A stretch of 64,000 bases of DNA from JARBAU01 sp040414675 (GTDB taxonomy: Archaea > Thermoproteota > Nitrososphaeria > Nitrososphaerales > Nitrososphaeraceae): the NCBI GenBank assembly GCA_040414675.1, contig JBEDUN010000007.1, positions 1 through 64,000 on the forward strand, in the 5' to 3' direction. The notes under the pieces were generated by a model. It ran no database searches. It had not been told where the DNA came from and worked only from the letters and a program-made list of their open reading frames with translations. Every line of letters begins with the position of its first letter. Position 1 is the first letter of the stretch. Made by a program: the position numbers and the translations under genes. Positions 9,985 through 19,535 of the stretch are shown here, one piece after another.

Positions 9985-10296
9985 ATACGCAAAAGCGGCT
10001 GGGGGCTAATTAAAAATTACCTCCTCTGGAGAGTGGACTATCAAATGACAAAAACTTCACGAAATTATAGTAATTACTTTGGTTCTAGCTTCGCTACGTT
10101 TCTATCCAATTAAATCCTGACCAAATATCTAGTCGTAAAGGATCCTGAATAATATCTAGTGATTGATGCAATACCCTCATTTATATTCAGTTCATAGAGC
10201 GTTTTTACCTAAGGTCCTAATTGTTACCATGACTTTATTGCGATTTAATCTGATCTCTCAATCTAGACTGTCAATTACGAAATTCTAAGCTTTCGA
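9985..10296. other. Intergenic, no gene seen
   Basis: About 310 AT-rich bases between ileS and the cupin gene. The left part of the cupin promoter should be here. Nothing else is recognised. Confidence 0.5.
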
Positions 10297-13200
10297 CTAG
10301 ACGACTGCCAGCAGCAATTTTCGGCCATCTAACTCTATGTCTTTGTATTTCACCTTATCAATTGGCTGCTTTGTTACCACAACAGACTTTACCCTAACCA
10401 AATAAGTCAGATCTTCCTTTATATCAGAGATTGAATTTATATCCTCATTGTCAAGATAGGCAACATAGGCTGCAGACAGAATATCCGTGGGGTTGTAGCC
10501 TTTCTCCTTTCTTACTTGTTGTAAATTTCTTGCCAAATCTCGCAAAATGCCTTTTGCAATCAGTTTATCATCACGTCCAGTAGAAACGAAAACGATCAAA
10601 TCGTTCTGACTTGACATTTCAAATCCTTCTGATGCCTCATACGATAGTTCCACATCCGTATTCGATAGTGTGATTTCTCCCCCATTGTAATTCAATGAAT
10701 AAGAGCCGGCAGACTGAAGTGATCTCAGGATTTCAGTACTATCTGCCTTATCAAATGCCTGCTTAACTAGTAGTATTCTCTTGTCTTTTAACTTTGAAGC
10801 AACATTTCTGGTTACAAGATCTGCCCTTACTACAATCGGCAGTTTGTTATCCAGTAGACTTGTTAAGTGATCAATAGTCTGCTTAACCTCGCTTACTGCC
10901 ACAATATTGTATTCTTCCGTGTTTAGTTGGGTCCTGAGCACTTCTCCAATTCCTGACGTATTTATGAAAGTAGGATCGGTACAACCAATTAGCACTTTAT
11001 TTACCGGCCATCGTCTTTTCAAGTGTCCTTTAGTTCTTGCTGCATTTGCAAGTGAAATTATATCCTTCACTATGCTAAAGCTTCGTTCAATTTCAATGTC
11101 TATGTGGCGCTCATCATAAATAGGCCAGTCTTCAAGCAGAATACTTTCCTTTTTCTTGAAACACTTTTGGTACATATATTCAGTAATAAATGGGGCCAAT
11201 GGGTGTAGAAGTTTCTCTAATTCTAAGAGCGTATGACCTAAGACAGAGTAGATTACGTAGCGTCTCTGAAGCGTCTCAATATTGTCTTGCCATATGTCAT
11301 TTCTTATCATAGGAACGTAGGTTTGGCTAACAATATTAATTACAAAATCATCAATGGCTTTTGAGCCATCATGGAATCTACAGCGCTCAAAACTATTTGT
11401 GACATTTCTCTTTAAGGTCTGAAGTTTCGATAGTAACCAGATTTCAGCCACACCAAGAAAATTATTCTCAGTCGCCCATGATAAACTGTGAGTATGTTTG
11501 TTGAATTTATCGTAACTGCTATTTTGTTCAAAATAAATATGGAGAAAATATAAAGTACTAAGTATCTGATGTGGCCGACCGGCCATTTCTTTAATACTAA
11601 AATTAAGAGCCTCGATTGGAGATGACTTCCACATGAAATAAAAGCGAATAAGATCTACGGCATTGTTTGTAAGTAACATTTTTGCATCTATAACGTTTCC
11701 TACACTTTTACTCATTTTATTACCATTTTCATCTAGTACGTGACCTTGGAAAAGAAATGATCTGTATGGTGCAACAGGGGATAAACTTAGTATCACATTC
11801 TCTATTAGAAGGGTATAAGCCCAACCTCTTGTTTGGTCAATACCTTCAGTGAGAAACAATGCTGGGATTGTCTCCTGATATTCCGAGTTAGTTAATGAAG
11901 CATACGGAGCAGCTCCACTATTGTGCCAAGTATCTAAAACAAAGGGCTCCCTTTGCATGTCTGTGTTGCATTTTTCACAGTTGATCTTTATTCGGTCGAT
12001 TTCAGGACGATGCAACACAAAATCTGGGCCATCTGGGAGATTAGATGCCTTTTCCACTATCTCGTCTCTAGAGAAAAGATATTCCTTATGTCCACATTTT
12101 GAACATGCCCAGATTGGGAGAGGGGTACCCCAGAGTCTTTCTCTTGTGATACACCATGGAACTTTCTCCTTTATGATTTCCAAAAATCTATTTTGTGGAG
12201 GATCGTAGAAATATTCTACATCGTTTGCAGCATCATAAGGAGCATTCTCAAGTTTATCAATCATGTAGAAATATTCGCGCCTGGCAAGCCAAACAACTTT
12301 ATGATGAGACCTCCAGCAAGTGGGATATTGATGCTTGATTGTTCCTAATTTGATTAAGGAAGATACCTTTTCGAGGATCTCGCTGACCTTGGTATCTGCA
12401 TCTCTTACAAACATCCCATTAAAAGACCCTGCCTTTTCTGTAAAGTGAACAGAATCGTCAATTGGGGCATATATTGGTATCTTTCTCCTTACTGCGATTT
12501 CGAAATCCTCTTCGCCATTTGCTGGAGAAATATGTACGATACCACTGCCCGTCTCTATGTCCACAAAGGATTCCGCCACAACAAAATGTATTGACTTAGA
12601 TAATTGATCTAATTCCGGGATTAAATCTAATAATGGATGTATATAATGCCTTCCATCCAGTTCTTTTCCAGTTATAATCTTATCAACTGAAAACTCTTCC
12701 ACACGCAATTCTTTCATTAAATCCTTCAGTCTGTTTTCTGCTATAATCCATCTTTCATTTTGAACTGTCACATAAGCATATTTTGCGTCGGGATGTACTC
12801 CAACTAACTCATCGGTTACTACAGTAAATGGCATGGTGGTCCATACTATTATATAAGCGTCTTCATCGTCTAACTTGACTTTATAATATAATGAAGGATC
12901 TTCTACAGTCTCGTATCCTTGTTTGATTTCTGCATTACTCAGCGAAGTTTGGCATGATGGACAATAGGCAACTACGCGAAACCATTCCTTTAGTATACCG
13001 TTTTCCCATGCTTTCTTTATATAACTCCATTCACGTTCAATATATTCGTCTTTGAAAGTCCAATATGCAAGTTTATAGTCAAATGACATACCGAGAAGTT
13101 CATCTACTGTTCTCCAGCGTTCACCATAGTGTTCTATTATTTTTTTGCACATATCTACAATTTTTTGTATCCCCACTTTGTGGATATTTTCAATTTTGCT

Positions 13201-13515
13201 ACCTGTAAGACCGAGCTCTTTTTCGGCCTGCAGCTCTATTGGAAGGCCCTGCGTATCCCATCCAGCCCTAAAAATAATATTATTTTTCTGTAGTGTCTTA
13301 AATCTATACCATAAATCCTTTATGATCCTTCCCCTCAAATGTCCTGCGTGTGGTTCGCCATTCAAGGTAGGCGGGCCATCTATGTAGCCAATCAGCTTGC
13401 CATTACCATTTTGTGCCAAATCATTTTGAATAAGTGATTTAAGATCAATCTTGTTCAAGTATTGGCGAACATCATTTTCTATTAGCTTAATATCAAATTT
13501 ATTGGAAAGCACCAT
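10297..13515 (-). CDS. ileS: Isoleucyl-tRNA synthetase
   Basis: A 1072-residue class I aminoacyl-tRNA synthetase, full length for the archaeal/eukaryotic IleRS type. It has the HIGH signature as HAGH (residues 56-59) within PPTLNGEPHAGHLRG, the IleRS stretch WDTQGLPIELQAEKELG, the CP1 editing domain in the middle (TTMPFTVVTDE), the KMSKS loop in NKMSKSVGNV, a cysteine cluster CSKCGHKEY...CEKCN, and a long C-terminal anticodon-binding region. It charges tRNA-Ile; one such tRNA lies at 20525. It is divergent from ppa with a 90-base shared promoter region. Confidence 0.96.
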   Translation of the reverse strand: MVLSNKFDIKLIENDVRQYLNKIDLKSLIQNDLAQNGNGKLIGYIDGPPTLNGEPHAGHLRGRIIKDLWYRFKTLQKNNIIFRAGWDTQGLPIELQAEKELGLTGSKIENIHKVGIQKIVDMCKKIIEHYGERWRTVDELLGMSFDYKLAYWTFKDEYIEREWSYIKKAWENGILKEWFRVVAYCPSCQTSLSNAEIKQGYETVEDPSLYYKVKLDDEDAYIIVWTTMPFTVVTDELVGVHPDAKYAYVTVQNERWIIAENRLKDLMKELRVEEFSVDKIITGKELDGRHYIHPLLDLIPELDQLSKSIHFVVAESFVDIETGSGIVHISPANGEEDFEIAVRRKIPIYAPIDDSVHFTEKAGSFNGMFVRDADTKVSEILEKVSSLIKLGTIKHQYPTCWRSHHKVVWLARREYFYMIDKLENAPYDAANDVEYFYDPPQNRFLEIIKEKVPWCITRERLWGTPLPIWACSKCGHKEYLFSRDEIVEKASNLPDGPDFVLHRPEIDRIKINCEKCNTDMQREPFVLDTWHNSGAAPYASLTNSEYQETIPALFLTEGIDQTRGWAYTLLIENVILSLSPVAPYRSFLFQGHVLDENGNKMSKSVGNVIDAKMLLTNNAVDLIRFYFMWKSSPIEALNFSIKEMAGRPHQILSTLYFLHIYFEQNSSYDKFNKHTHSLSWATENNFLGVAEIWLLSKLQTLKRNVTNSFERCRFHDGSKAIDDFVINIVSQTYVPMIRNDIWQDNIETLQRRYVIYSVLGHTLLELEKLLHPLAPFITEYMYQKCFKKKESILLEDWPIYDERHIDIEIERSFSIVKDIISLANAARTKGHLKRRWPVNKVLIGCTDPTFINTSGIGEVLRTQLNTEEYNIVAVSEVKQTIDHLTSLLDNKLPIVVRADLVTRNVASKLKDKRILLVKQAFDKADSTEILRSLQSAGSYSLNYNGGEITLSNTDVELSYEASEGFEMSSQNDLIVFVSTGRDDKLIAKGILRDLARNLQQVRKEKGYNPTDILSAAYVAYLDNEDINSISDIKEDLTYLVRVKSVVVTKQPIDKVKYKDIELDGRKLLLAVV

Positions 13516-13605
13516 TTATAGAGAAGCCGATGTAGAAACCACTGTTTATATTTTTGGTTACAGTTACAATAAGAATATATTTTATTACCTAGACACCAAG
13601 TTAAA
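13516..13605. promoter_or_regulatory. Divergent promoter region of ileS and ppa
   Basis: The 90 bases between the two divergent ATGs carry two TATA-like elements. GTTTATATTT at about 13544-13553 reads on the minus strand as a box some 30-35 bases from the ileS start. ATATATTTTA at 13575-13584 lies about 26 bases before the ppa ATG. The spacings fit archaeal TBP sites with very short leaders. Confidence 0.5.
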
Positions 13606-14148
13606 ATGTCTTTTATAGATAGGTTGGATGCGGGAGATAATATACCTGATGAATTTAACGTGTTGATCGAAATTCCAAAGAACAGCAATATTAAATATGA
13701 GATTGATACTGAAACAGGAGCTCTAAATGTAGATAGGCGACTCCTGACTGCAATGACTTATCCTTATAATTACGGCATAATTCCAAAAACAGTAGAGGAT
13801 GATGGCGATCCAATTGATGTTCTTGTGCTTGGTGTAGATCCGTTTATTCCCAAATCGATGGTTAAGTCTAGACCGGTGGCTGTTCTACTTACTGAAGATG
13901 AGGAAGGCCAAGATTCCAAGATTATTGCAGTACCTCATCACAAGGTTGATCCTACCTATTCAACGGTTATTGATTTAAAGGACATACCAACTAGGATTCA
14001 AAATGAAATAAAGCACTTTTTTGAACATTACAAAGAATTGGAAGCAGGAAAGTATGTTAGAGTTACTGGTTGGGGCACTGCGGATACTGCAAAGGAAAAA
14101 ATCAAAGCCGCAGCAGAAAACTATTCAAAATCCAAGCAACGCCAATGA
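13606..14148 (+). CDS. ppa: Inorganic pyrophosphatase (soluble, family I)
   Basis: A 180-residue family I pyrophosphatase, full length. It hydrolyses the pyrophosphate released by synthetases and polymerases. The signature DGDPIDVLVLG (about residues 62-72), the earlier YPYNYGIIPKT and the later pattern KVDPTYSTVIDLKDIP carry the Mg-binding acids. It starts at ATG 13606, 26 bases after a TATA element, and is divergent from ileS, a pyrophosphate producer. Confidence 0.95.
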   Translation: MSFIDRLDAGDNIPDEFNVLIEIPKNSNIKYEIDTETGALNVDRRLLTAMTYPYNYGIIPKTVEDDGDPIDVLVLGVDPFIPKSMVKSRPVAVLLTEDEEGQDSKIIAVPHHKVDPTYSTVIDLKDIPTRIQNEIKHFFEHYKELEAGKYVRVTGWGTADTAKEKIKAAAENYSKSKQRQ

Positions 14149-14483
14149 AACAATTCGAATGTACACTGTACTTTATTTGCTGCGCTGGGATTCTGTATAC
14201 TTTTTTCCACTCCGACTACCTGTTTTCTTAACATTATTCAAACCTGTTATTGTTAATAATCGCAATACTCGATAATTTTATTATAGTACTTTTGCAGATC
14301 CAAACTGGTTAGCTGTTAATATACTGTTTGAATTTCTATTAAATGAAATTTCAAATTGCATACTATCAAACTTGATAACGCATTCAAATTTAAAGCATGT
14401 TGAAATTTGACACACATACGACTGACGGTTTTCAAAGAAATAAAACTGAAGATTGATTACTTTTGAGATTGGTAAATATGGAC
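14149..14483. other. Intergenic between convergent ppa and cdvC, no gene seen
   Basis: About 335 AT-rich bases between the stop codons of two convergent genes. T-runs here may end transcription. No RNA or ORF is recognised. Confidence 0.5.
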
Positions 14484-15740
14484 TTAGAGTGCTTTGAACT
14501 GCTCACTCCATCCTATATATGCCTTAATCATTTCGATACTTACGCTAGGTTTTCTCATCTTAAATATTTCCTTGAAATCAGACATTGTGATCGACCTAGG
14601 ATTTGCATCTGTTTCTAATGCTTTTCCACTTTCGAATAACTCGTTAACAACACGCAGCTGGGCAGATTGACACATGTCCTTAATATCGCTAGCGCTATAA
14701 CCCTCAGCGAGTTTCGCTAACTCCTCAATTTTCATGCTATTCTCTCTTCGTAATGCAGCAGTATATTGACCGAACAGATTCAACCTTGACGCCTTGTCTG
14801 GAAGTGTGACATAAATTCTCTTCTGGAATCTCCTAAGAAATCCAGCCTCAAGACTCCAAGGCTTGTTTGTAGCTCCAATCACATACAATTGTGACTTTTT
14901 AAACTTGCCATTAATACCGTCCATTTCTGTAAGAAATTGATTTTTTACCCTAATCTCCCCGCCAACTTCACTACTGCGAGTACCTAAGAGTGAATCTATC
15001 TCATCTATAAAGAGTATCACGCTTACACTTTCATTCAAGTTTAAACTACTTGCCATAGAAAACAACTTTGCAACATTCTTTTCCGCTTCACCTAGCCACT
15101 TACTCATCATCGCAGCGGCATCAACGTTTATGAAATATCCTTCAATTTCTGCTGCAGCAGCTGCGGCAAGAAGTGTCTTGCCACATCCAGGTGGTCCATA
15201 CAGTAGAATGCCTTTAGGCCAACCAAGCGGAAAGAGGTCTGGTCTTTTGGTAGGATATACGATCGATTCCCTTATTGCACGCTTGGCATCTTCGAGTCCG
15301 ATAACTTCTGCCCAAGACACATTTGGCCTTTCCTTCATTACAAGGTCATCAAAATCTACTCTATCCCCGTCTGATTTAGTATTATCTTGTTTGTCAGAAA
15401 AACGATTTTCCGCATTTTTGTTACGATCTGAGATTTCAGTACTGTTTTTAGTAACTATGGTTTTCCTCGACTCGGACTCTCTTCTAGTTAAAGAATTCTC
15501 AGTCATAGGGATTTGAGATACTACAAGTGCCTTTATCCGATTCTGGTAAGCATTAGCCCTCTCACTGTATATCCTGTTTAACTTATACTCAGGATATATC
15601 TGAACCAATCTCATAAGAGCTTCGATAGCACGTTGATAATATTCTATGGCCTCAGTATGAGAACCTTGGGAATCTAGTCTGATAGCTTCCGCAGCACACT
15701 TGCTAGCACTATTTTCTAACACCTGAGGAGCTAAACTCAT
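14484..15740 (-). CDS. cdvC: CdvC, Vps4-like AAA ATPase of the archaeal ESCRT division machinery
   Basis: A 418-residue protein. Residues 5-75 are an MIT domain (three helices with repeated A-EAI-YYQRAIEAL and YKLNRIYSERANAYQNRI), then a charged linker, then a single AAA module from about 135. It has Walker A GPPGCGKT, Walker B VILFIDEID, sensor GATNKPW and arginine finger region FLRRFQKRIYVTLP. This is the Vps4/CdvC architecture; the MIT domain binds ESCRT-III tails and the ATPase remodels the filaments at cytokinesis. A CdvB-like gene lies 306 bases upstream on the same strand, supporting the assignment. Confidence 0.92.
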   Translation of the reverse strand: MSLAPQVLENSASKCAAEAIRLDSQGSHTEAIEYYQRAIEALMRLVQIYPEYKLNRIYSERANAYQNRIKALVVSQIPMTENSLTRRESESRKTIVTKNSTEISDRNKNAENRFSDKQDNTKSDGDRVDFDDLVMKERPNVSWAEVIGLEDAKRAIRESIVYPTKRPDLFPLGWPKGILLYGPPGCGKTLLAAAAAAEIEGYFINVDAAAMMSKWLGEAEKNVAKLFSMASSLNLNESVSVILFIDEIDSLLGTRSSEVGGEIRVKNQFLTEMDGINGKFKKSQLYVIGATNKPWSLEAGFLRRFQKRIYVTLPDKASRLNLFGQYTAALRRENSMKIEELAKLAEGYSASDIKDMCQSAQLRVVNELFESGKALETDANPRSITMSDFKEIFKMRKPSVSIEMIKAYIGWSEQFKAL

Positions 15741-16046
15741 AATTTTAACTGCGTTATAAAATCGAATAAGCCTTTGAATTACTATGATGTAAATCTATAT
15801 TGTGCAAAGAACTAAAAAAATTGCACTAAGTGAAAAGAGTTTCTTTCAAGATATGATTGAGTATCTCCAGCACGCAATTAAAGTCTATGGAATTTATAGA
15901 ATCTCGCTTATGATTATTCGAGTTATCGAATCTATAATCACAAATTTAGATTATTTACATATTAAATAAATACAATTCCTACCCTGAGAAAGAAGTTTGA
16001 AAATAAAATTTGCTTCTAGTCAGTTATCTGTGAGATTGGTCAGGGC
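15741..16046. other. Intergenic between cdvB-like gene and cdvC
   Basis: About 300 bases of AT-rich sequence, long enough that cdvC probably has its own promoter. Nothing else is seen. Confidence 0.5.
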
Positions 16047-16670
16047 TTAAGATGTTCGCTTAATAAAAAAACTCATGAGACCAGGAAACTCTTCCCGCAT
16101 CTTTTCCTCGGCTTTCAAATGCGCTTCATTAAGAAGCAAAATTGCCTCGTGGTTTGCCTCCTTAAAGTCAAGAACGCCATTGGAAAGCTGGCACGCGTCA
16201 ATAAGTATGAGTTCAAGCATATCGCAAATATCTGTAATTTGCTCTTGTGCTCCAGACACATATCGAATAAGAGCTGATCTAATGTTCTTCATTACTGCTA
16301 TGGTTGGCTTTAAGGCATTGACTACTTCATTAATATTCCTCGCAGCCTGAAGTCTATCCGCGACAGTTTCAAAAGACATCATTGACATTATAACAGTCAT
16401 ACCTCTCCTTTTTGACTGAAATAGCTCCGTATGACTGCTGACGGGGTGTTTATAGAGTTCGTGATTAATGGAGAATGAACTATTTGATTCCCGAATTTCA
16501 ACCTCAATTGTCTCCAATTCTGTATATATATATGCCAATTTGGTAACTTCGTTTTTGATTTTGTTAAGAACGATTTCAATCCGAGGTTTTAATGCAACGG
16601 TCTTCCTCCAGGTATACTCTCGCTCCTCTAACATTGATTCGGATTTGACCCATTTAGACCTAATTTGCAT
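16047..16670 (-). CDS. cdvB: CdvB-like ESCRT-III protein
   Basis: A 207-residue, highly helical protein matching the ESCRT-III core. There is a basic first hairpin (WRKTVALKPRIEIVLNKIKNE), then helices around ESFETVADRLQAARNINEVV and LKPTIAVMKNIRSAL, and an acidic later part. The C-terminal region is short and ends FPGLMSFFIKRTS. I see no proline-rich MIM2-like motif and no broken winged helix, which the main crenarchaeal CdvB has. It is therefore probably one of the shorter CdvB paralogues found in thaumarchaea. Being immediately upstream of cdvC supports the call. Confidence 0.78.
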   Translation of the reverse strand: MQIRSKWVKSESMLEEREYTWRKTVALKPRIEIVLNKIKNEVTKLAYIYTELETIEVEIRESNSSFSINHELYKHPVSSHTELFQSKRRGMTVIMSMMSFETVADRLQAARNINEVVNALKPTIAVMKNIRSALIRYVSGAQEQITDICDMLELILIDACQLSNGVLDFKEANHEAILLLNEAHLKAEEKMREEFPGLMSFFIKRTS

Positions 16671-16850
16671 ATTTTATTTTCCCGCTAAGGTAATTGCAAG
16701 GTACATATAATATAGTGCATGTCGTGATTATATTTGTCACTAAAGTTACACCATGACGTGGTAACAGCTTAGTATTTTTTTAACATTGACTAAATGTATT
16801 TAACTATCGCATTTTATCTCCAGGTATACCAACAATTAGCCTTAATTTTG

Positions 16851-18029
16851 ATGCGCTCCAATCAAACACATGATAATGACATTATTGGTAACCTGGAAGA
16901 ACTGGGATTATCAAAATATGAGTCAAGTGCATACCTCACACTAATCCAGAAGGGATCTCTAGCTCCGAGCGAGATTGCCTACTATAGCAATCTGCCAAGG
17001 ACAAAGGTTTATTCGGTGTTAAAAAAATTGGAGAAAAAGAGATTGTCGATCATCTCTCAAGAAAAACCCCTCATATTTAGCCCAATCCCTCCTGAAGAAG
17101 CATTTCATGAAATTTTACAGCTTTCAGAAAGAAGGATTAAAAACATGAAAAGAATAGTTGAAAGTCTACAAAAGATAAATGACGAATTTCATAGACCGGT
17201 TGGATGCGAGGAGAAAAGATATACCATCCTAAATGCAAAGTCTGCAATTTTGAAAGTGAATGATTTGATAGCGTGTTGCAAGACCTCCATAAATGCATCC
17301 TTGGATACATGGGGGGTAAGATTTCTTTCACAATGTAAGGATTCAATTGTTAAGGCGATGACAAACAATGTAAAATTCAGGTTACTTGTGGGATATGATT
17401 CGATAGATGATGAGTGTCTTCTAGCTATGCCAGAGGACATCACTGTTCGGGTTGGAAATATAAGATCAAGCAGAATAATAATCGATTCAGTCAGCATGAT
17501 TTTGATGGATAGTAAAAATGGAAAAGCAGCTCTCTTTAACTCTTTGGATGTTATAGGTGTATCCCATATAAGACATTTCGAGGAAGATTGGACCAACGCG
17601 TCACAAGTTAATCTATCTAAAAATTCTGACATGGCTCTAGCATCGAAAGCTACTAAATTAGTCAGGGTCATGAAAGAATACTTTTACTCTGAACCATTTA
17701 TTCAGAGTTCTGATTTACCTTCTGACAATCCGAAATCCATTTTGAACATACTTGAAAGGAATGGAGTAGAGTCTTTGGGTGAGAATCCGGAAGAGATAAT
17801 TAGAATAATAGATCATTCTTTGAAGTCGATTTCATACGGTAGTCTAAAATATGATAGAAATAATTGTAGCATTATTGTAAGATGCCTAGTAGAAAAAAGA
17901 AAAATATTTCCATGGGCATTGTTGCTCTGCTTTTCGATGGACCAAAAAGGCTGCAAGTCGAAAATTATGCAGAATTCGGGTTCTTTAGAAGATGTACTCT
18001 ACATAAAGCTTACAAAACCTATTCCTTGA
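16851..18029 (+). CDS. TrmB-family transcriptional regulator
   Basis: About 392 residues from the ATG at 16851. The frame is open back to 16794, but the extra 19 residues are hydrophobic and precede the DNA-binding domain, so the later start is preferred. Residues 8-85 form the TrmB winged helix: NLEELGLSKYESSAYLTLIQ, then GSLAPSEIAYYSNLPRTKVY and LEKKRLSII. A coiled segment (SERRIKNMKRIVESLQKI) follows, then a PLD-like sensor domain with RIIIDSVSMILMD. TrmB proteins usually control sugar or energy genes in response to a small ligand. The gene overlaps the convergent nnrD gene by 11 bases. Confidence 0.85.
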   Translation: MRSNQTHDNDIIGNLEELGLSKYESSAYLTLIQKGSLAPSEIAYYSNLPRTKVYSVLKKLEKKRLSIISQEKPLIFSPIPPEEAFHEILQLSERRIKNMKRIVESLQKINDEFHRPVGCEEKRYTILNAKSAILKVNDLIACCKTSINASLDTWGVRFLSQCKDSIVKAMTNNVKFRLLVGYDSIDDECLLAMPEDITVRVGNIRSSRIIIDSVSMILMDSKNGKAALFNSLDVIGVSHIRHFEEDWTNASQVNLSKNSDMALASKATKLVRVMKEYFYSEPFIQSSDLPSDNPKSILNILERNGVESLGENPEEIIRIIDHSLKSISYGSLKYDRNNCSIIVRCLVEKRKIFPWALLLCFSMDQKGCKSKIMQNSGSLEDVLYIKLTKPIP

Positions 18030-18882
18030 TCAAATCAAACGGTTTCATTGCTTCCGGAATATTTGAAATTAGATCAGTTGCAGCTAAGTGTATTCCCATT
18101 TTTTCTTGTGCGATATTTCCCGTAACTCCATTGATAAACACACCAAGCATTGATGCTTCAAAAGGAGCGTATTTGCTGAGAAGCCCACAGACCAATCCTG
18201 ACAAGACGTCTCCAGTTCCTCCAACAGTCATTCCACAGTTATGAGTAGTGTTAACTGCAATTCTTTCGCCATTCGATATAATGTCCACCCATCCTTTAAG
18301 AATGATTGTAATACCGTGTTGCCTTGCTGCTCTATGAACAGTTGATATCCGCTCATCCTTGTCCTCTCCGGCCGCCTTGCCAAAAATTCTCTTGAATTCC
18401 CCGGCATGAGGTGTAATGATCGTATTCGTATTTTCTATTTGGCTCAAAACACTTGGAATTAGGGCAGATGCATCCAACAGGAGCTTAGTGCTATTGGTTT
18501 GCATTCCTCTCACAAGTGCTAAAAGAGATTCTGGTTTTGAAATTGTTAGCCCCATACCTATGGCAGCAGAGTCTGGTCTTTTGGGAAGCATTGCAACTAG
18601 CCGGTTAGCAGAACCAACTGTGAGCTTGTCATCAGCCAATGGCAAGGCGATTATATTGGGTGATGCTGATCTAACAGGGATAATATTTGATCTAGGAACT
18701 GCAGTGTATACTAAATCAGTGCCAGACCTCAAAGCAGATAGCGAAGCAAGAATTGGTGCTCCATGGTAGATTCTATTGCCGCCTACAATTAGGACTGTTC
18801 CATTATCGCCTTTTTTGGAATTGAGCATTCTTGGAATAATGTAGTCTTTAAGCAAATCTTGATCTATTCTTACAACTGACAA
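18019..18882 (-). CDS. nnrD: ADP-dependent NAD(P)H-hydrate dehydratase
   Basis: A 287-residue ribokinase-like enzyme that repairs hydrated NADH and NADPH. Key stretches: GTVLIVGGNRIYHGAPILAS near the N-terminus, ITPHAGEFKRIFG in the middle, and NCGMTVGGTGDVLSGL with the GTGD anion-hole aspartate near residue 220. The epimerase (NnrE) domain that is fused in many organisms is absent. It follows NAD kinase and Nob1 on the same strand, so two of the three genes concern NAD(P), and the run may be one operon. Confidence 0.9.
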   Translation of the reverse strand: MSVVRIDQDLLKDYIIPRMLNSKKGDNGTVLIVGGNRIYHGAPILASLSALRSGTDLVYTAVPRSNIIPVRSASPNIIALPLADDKLTVGSANRLVAMLPKRPDSAAIGMGLTISKPESLLALVRGMQTNSTKLLLDASALIPSVLSQIENTNTIITPHAGEFKRIFGKAAGEDKDERISTVHRAARQHGITIILKGWVDIISNGERIAVNTTHNCGMTVGGTGDVLSGLVCGLLSKYAPFEASMLGVFINGVTGNIAQEKMGIHLAATDLISNIPEAMKPFDLIKE

Positions 18883-19039
18883 CCGACTTGATCTGATTTA
18901 CCTTATTTTTAGTAATATTCATTTGTATCGATAAAAGGCCACAGTGCCTGAAATAACGCACAAAATCAGTGCTAAATTCGGAAAATCCTATCTATACAAG
19001 TAGAATAATTGTGACTATTCAACACAAGACAAAACGAAC

Positions 19040-19522
19040 CTATCCTTGGTCCTTTGATTTATCTGTGTACTTGTATTTTAGCTTGTTTCCACAGTTCAAA
19101 CATTCTGTAGTTTGTGCAGAAAACGTTATTTTACAAGCTGGGCAAATTGCGATCGATCGTCTAATCCTTTTTATGCCTTGGTTGCCTATTGTCTTTACGA
19201 CAACATCAAGAGTTTGGGATACGTTTGCGATTCTATAGTCATCTGTGATTAATATTCGCTTTAATTGATAGGCAAGAGCTAATATAGAGATGTCTGCCTT
19301 GGAAAGCTTGGCTATATCTCCGCTATGCCTTGCAGCATTTTCGACAGTTGTTATTGATAAATCATCAGGCTGAAGTACGACAAGATTGCCTGAGTCGATT
19401 AGAGCGTCTAGGACCTTGTAGGATTTCTTGATATGCTGTATCTCATTAAAGACCAAGCTACTGGTAATCCATCTTAAACCCGATGAAAATGGGATCCCAG
19501 CGTAGAAAGCTGACGCATCCAA
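19040..19522 (-). CDS. nob1: rRNA maturation endonuclease Nob1 (PIN domain plus zinc ribbon)
   Basis: A 160-residue protein starting at TTG (19520-19522). The only upstream room is 13 codons to an in-frame TGA, with no other usual start. The PIN nuclease domain opens with LDASAFYAG (catalytic Asp), continues with SSLVFNEIQHIK (Glu) and SKADISILALA, and has ITDDYRIANVS (Asp pair). Residues 126-148 form a zinc ribbon, CPAC and CLNC. Nob1 cleaves the 3' end of precursor 16S rRNA. It begins 13 bases after the NAD kinase stop. Confidence 0.9.
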   Translation of the reverse strand: MDASAFYAGIPFSSGLRWITSSLVFNEIQHIKKSYKVLDALIDSGNLVVLQPDDLSITTVENAARHSGDIAKLSKADISILALAYQLKRILITDDYRIANVSQTLDVVVKTIGNQGIKRIRRSIAICPACKITFSAQTTECLNCGNKLKYKYTDKSKDQG

Positions 19523-19535
19523 TACAGCTTCAGTA

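Noticed and set aside
17189..17671. Minus-strand open frame of 160 codons
   Set aside because: It is antisense to the sensor domain of the TrmB-like regulator.
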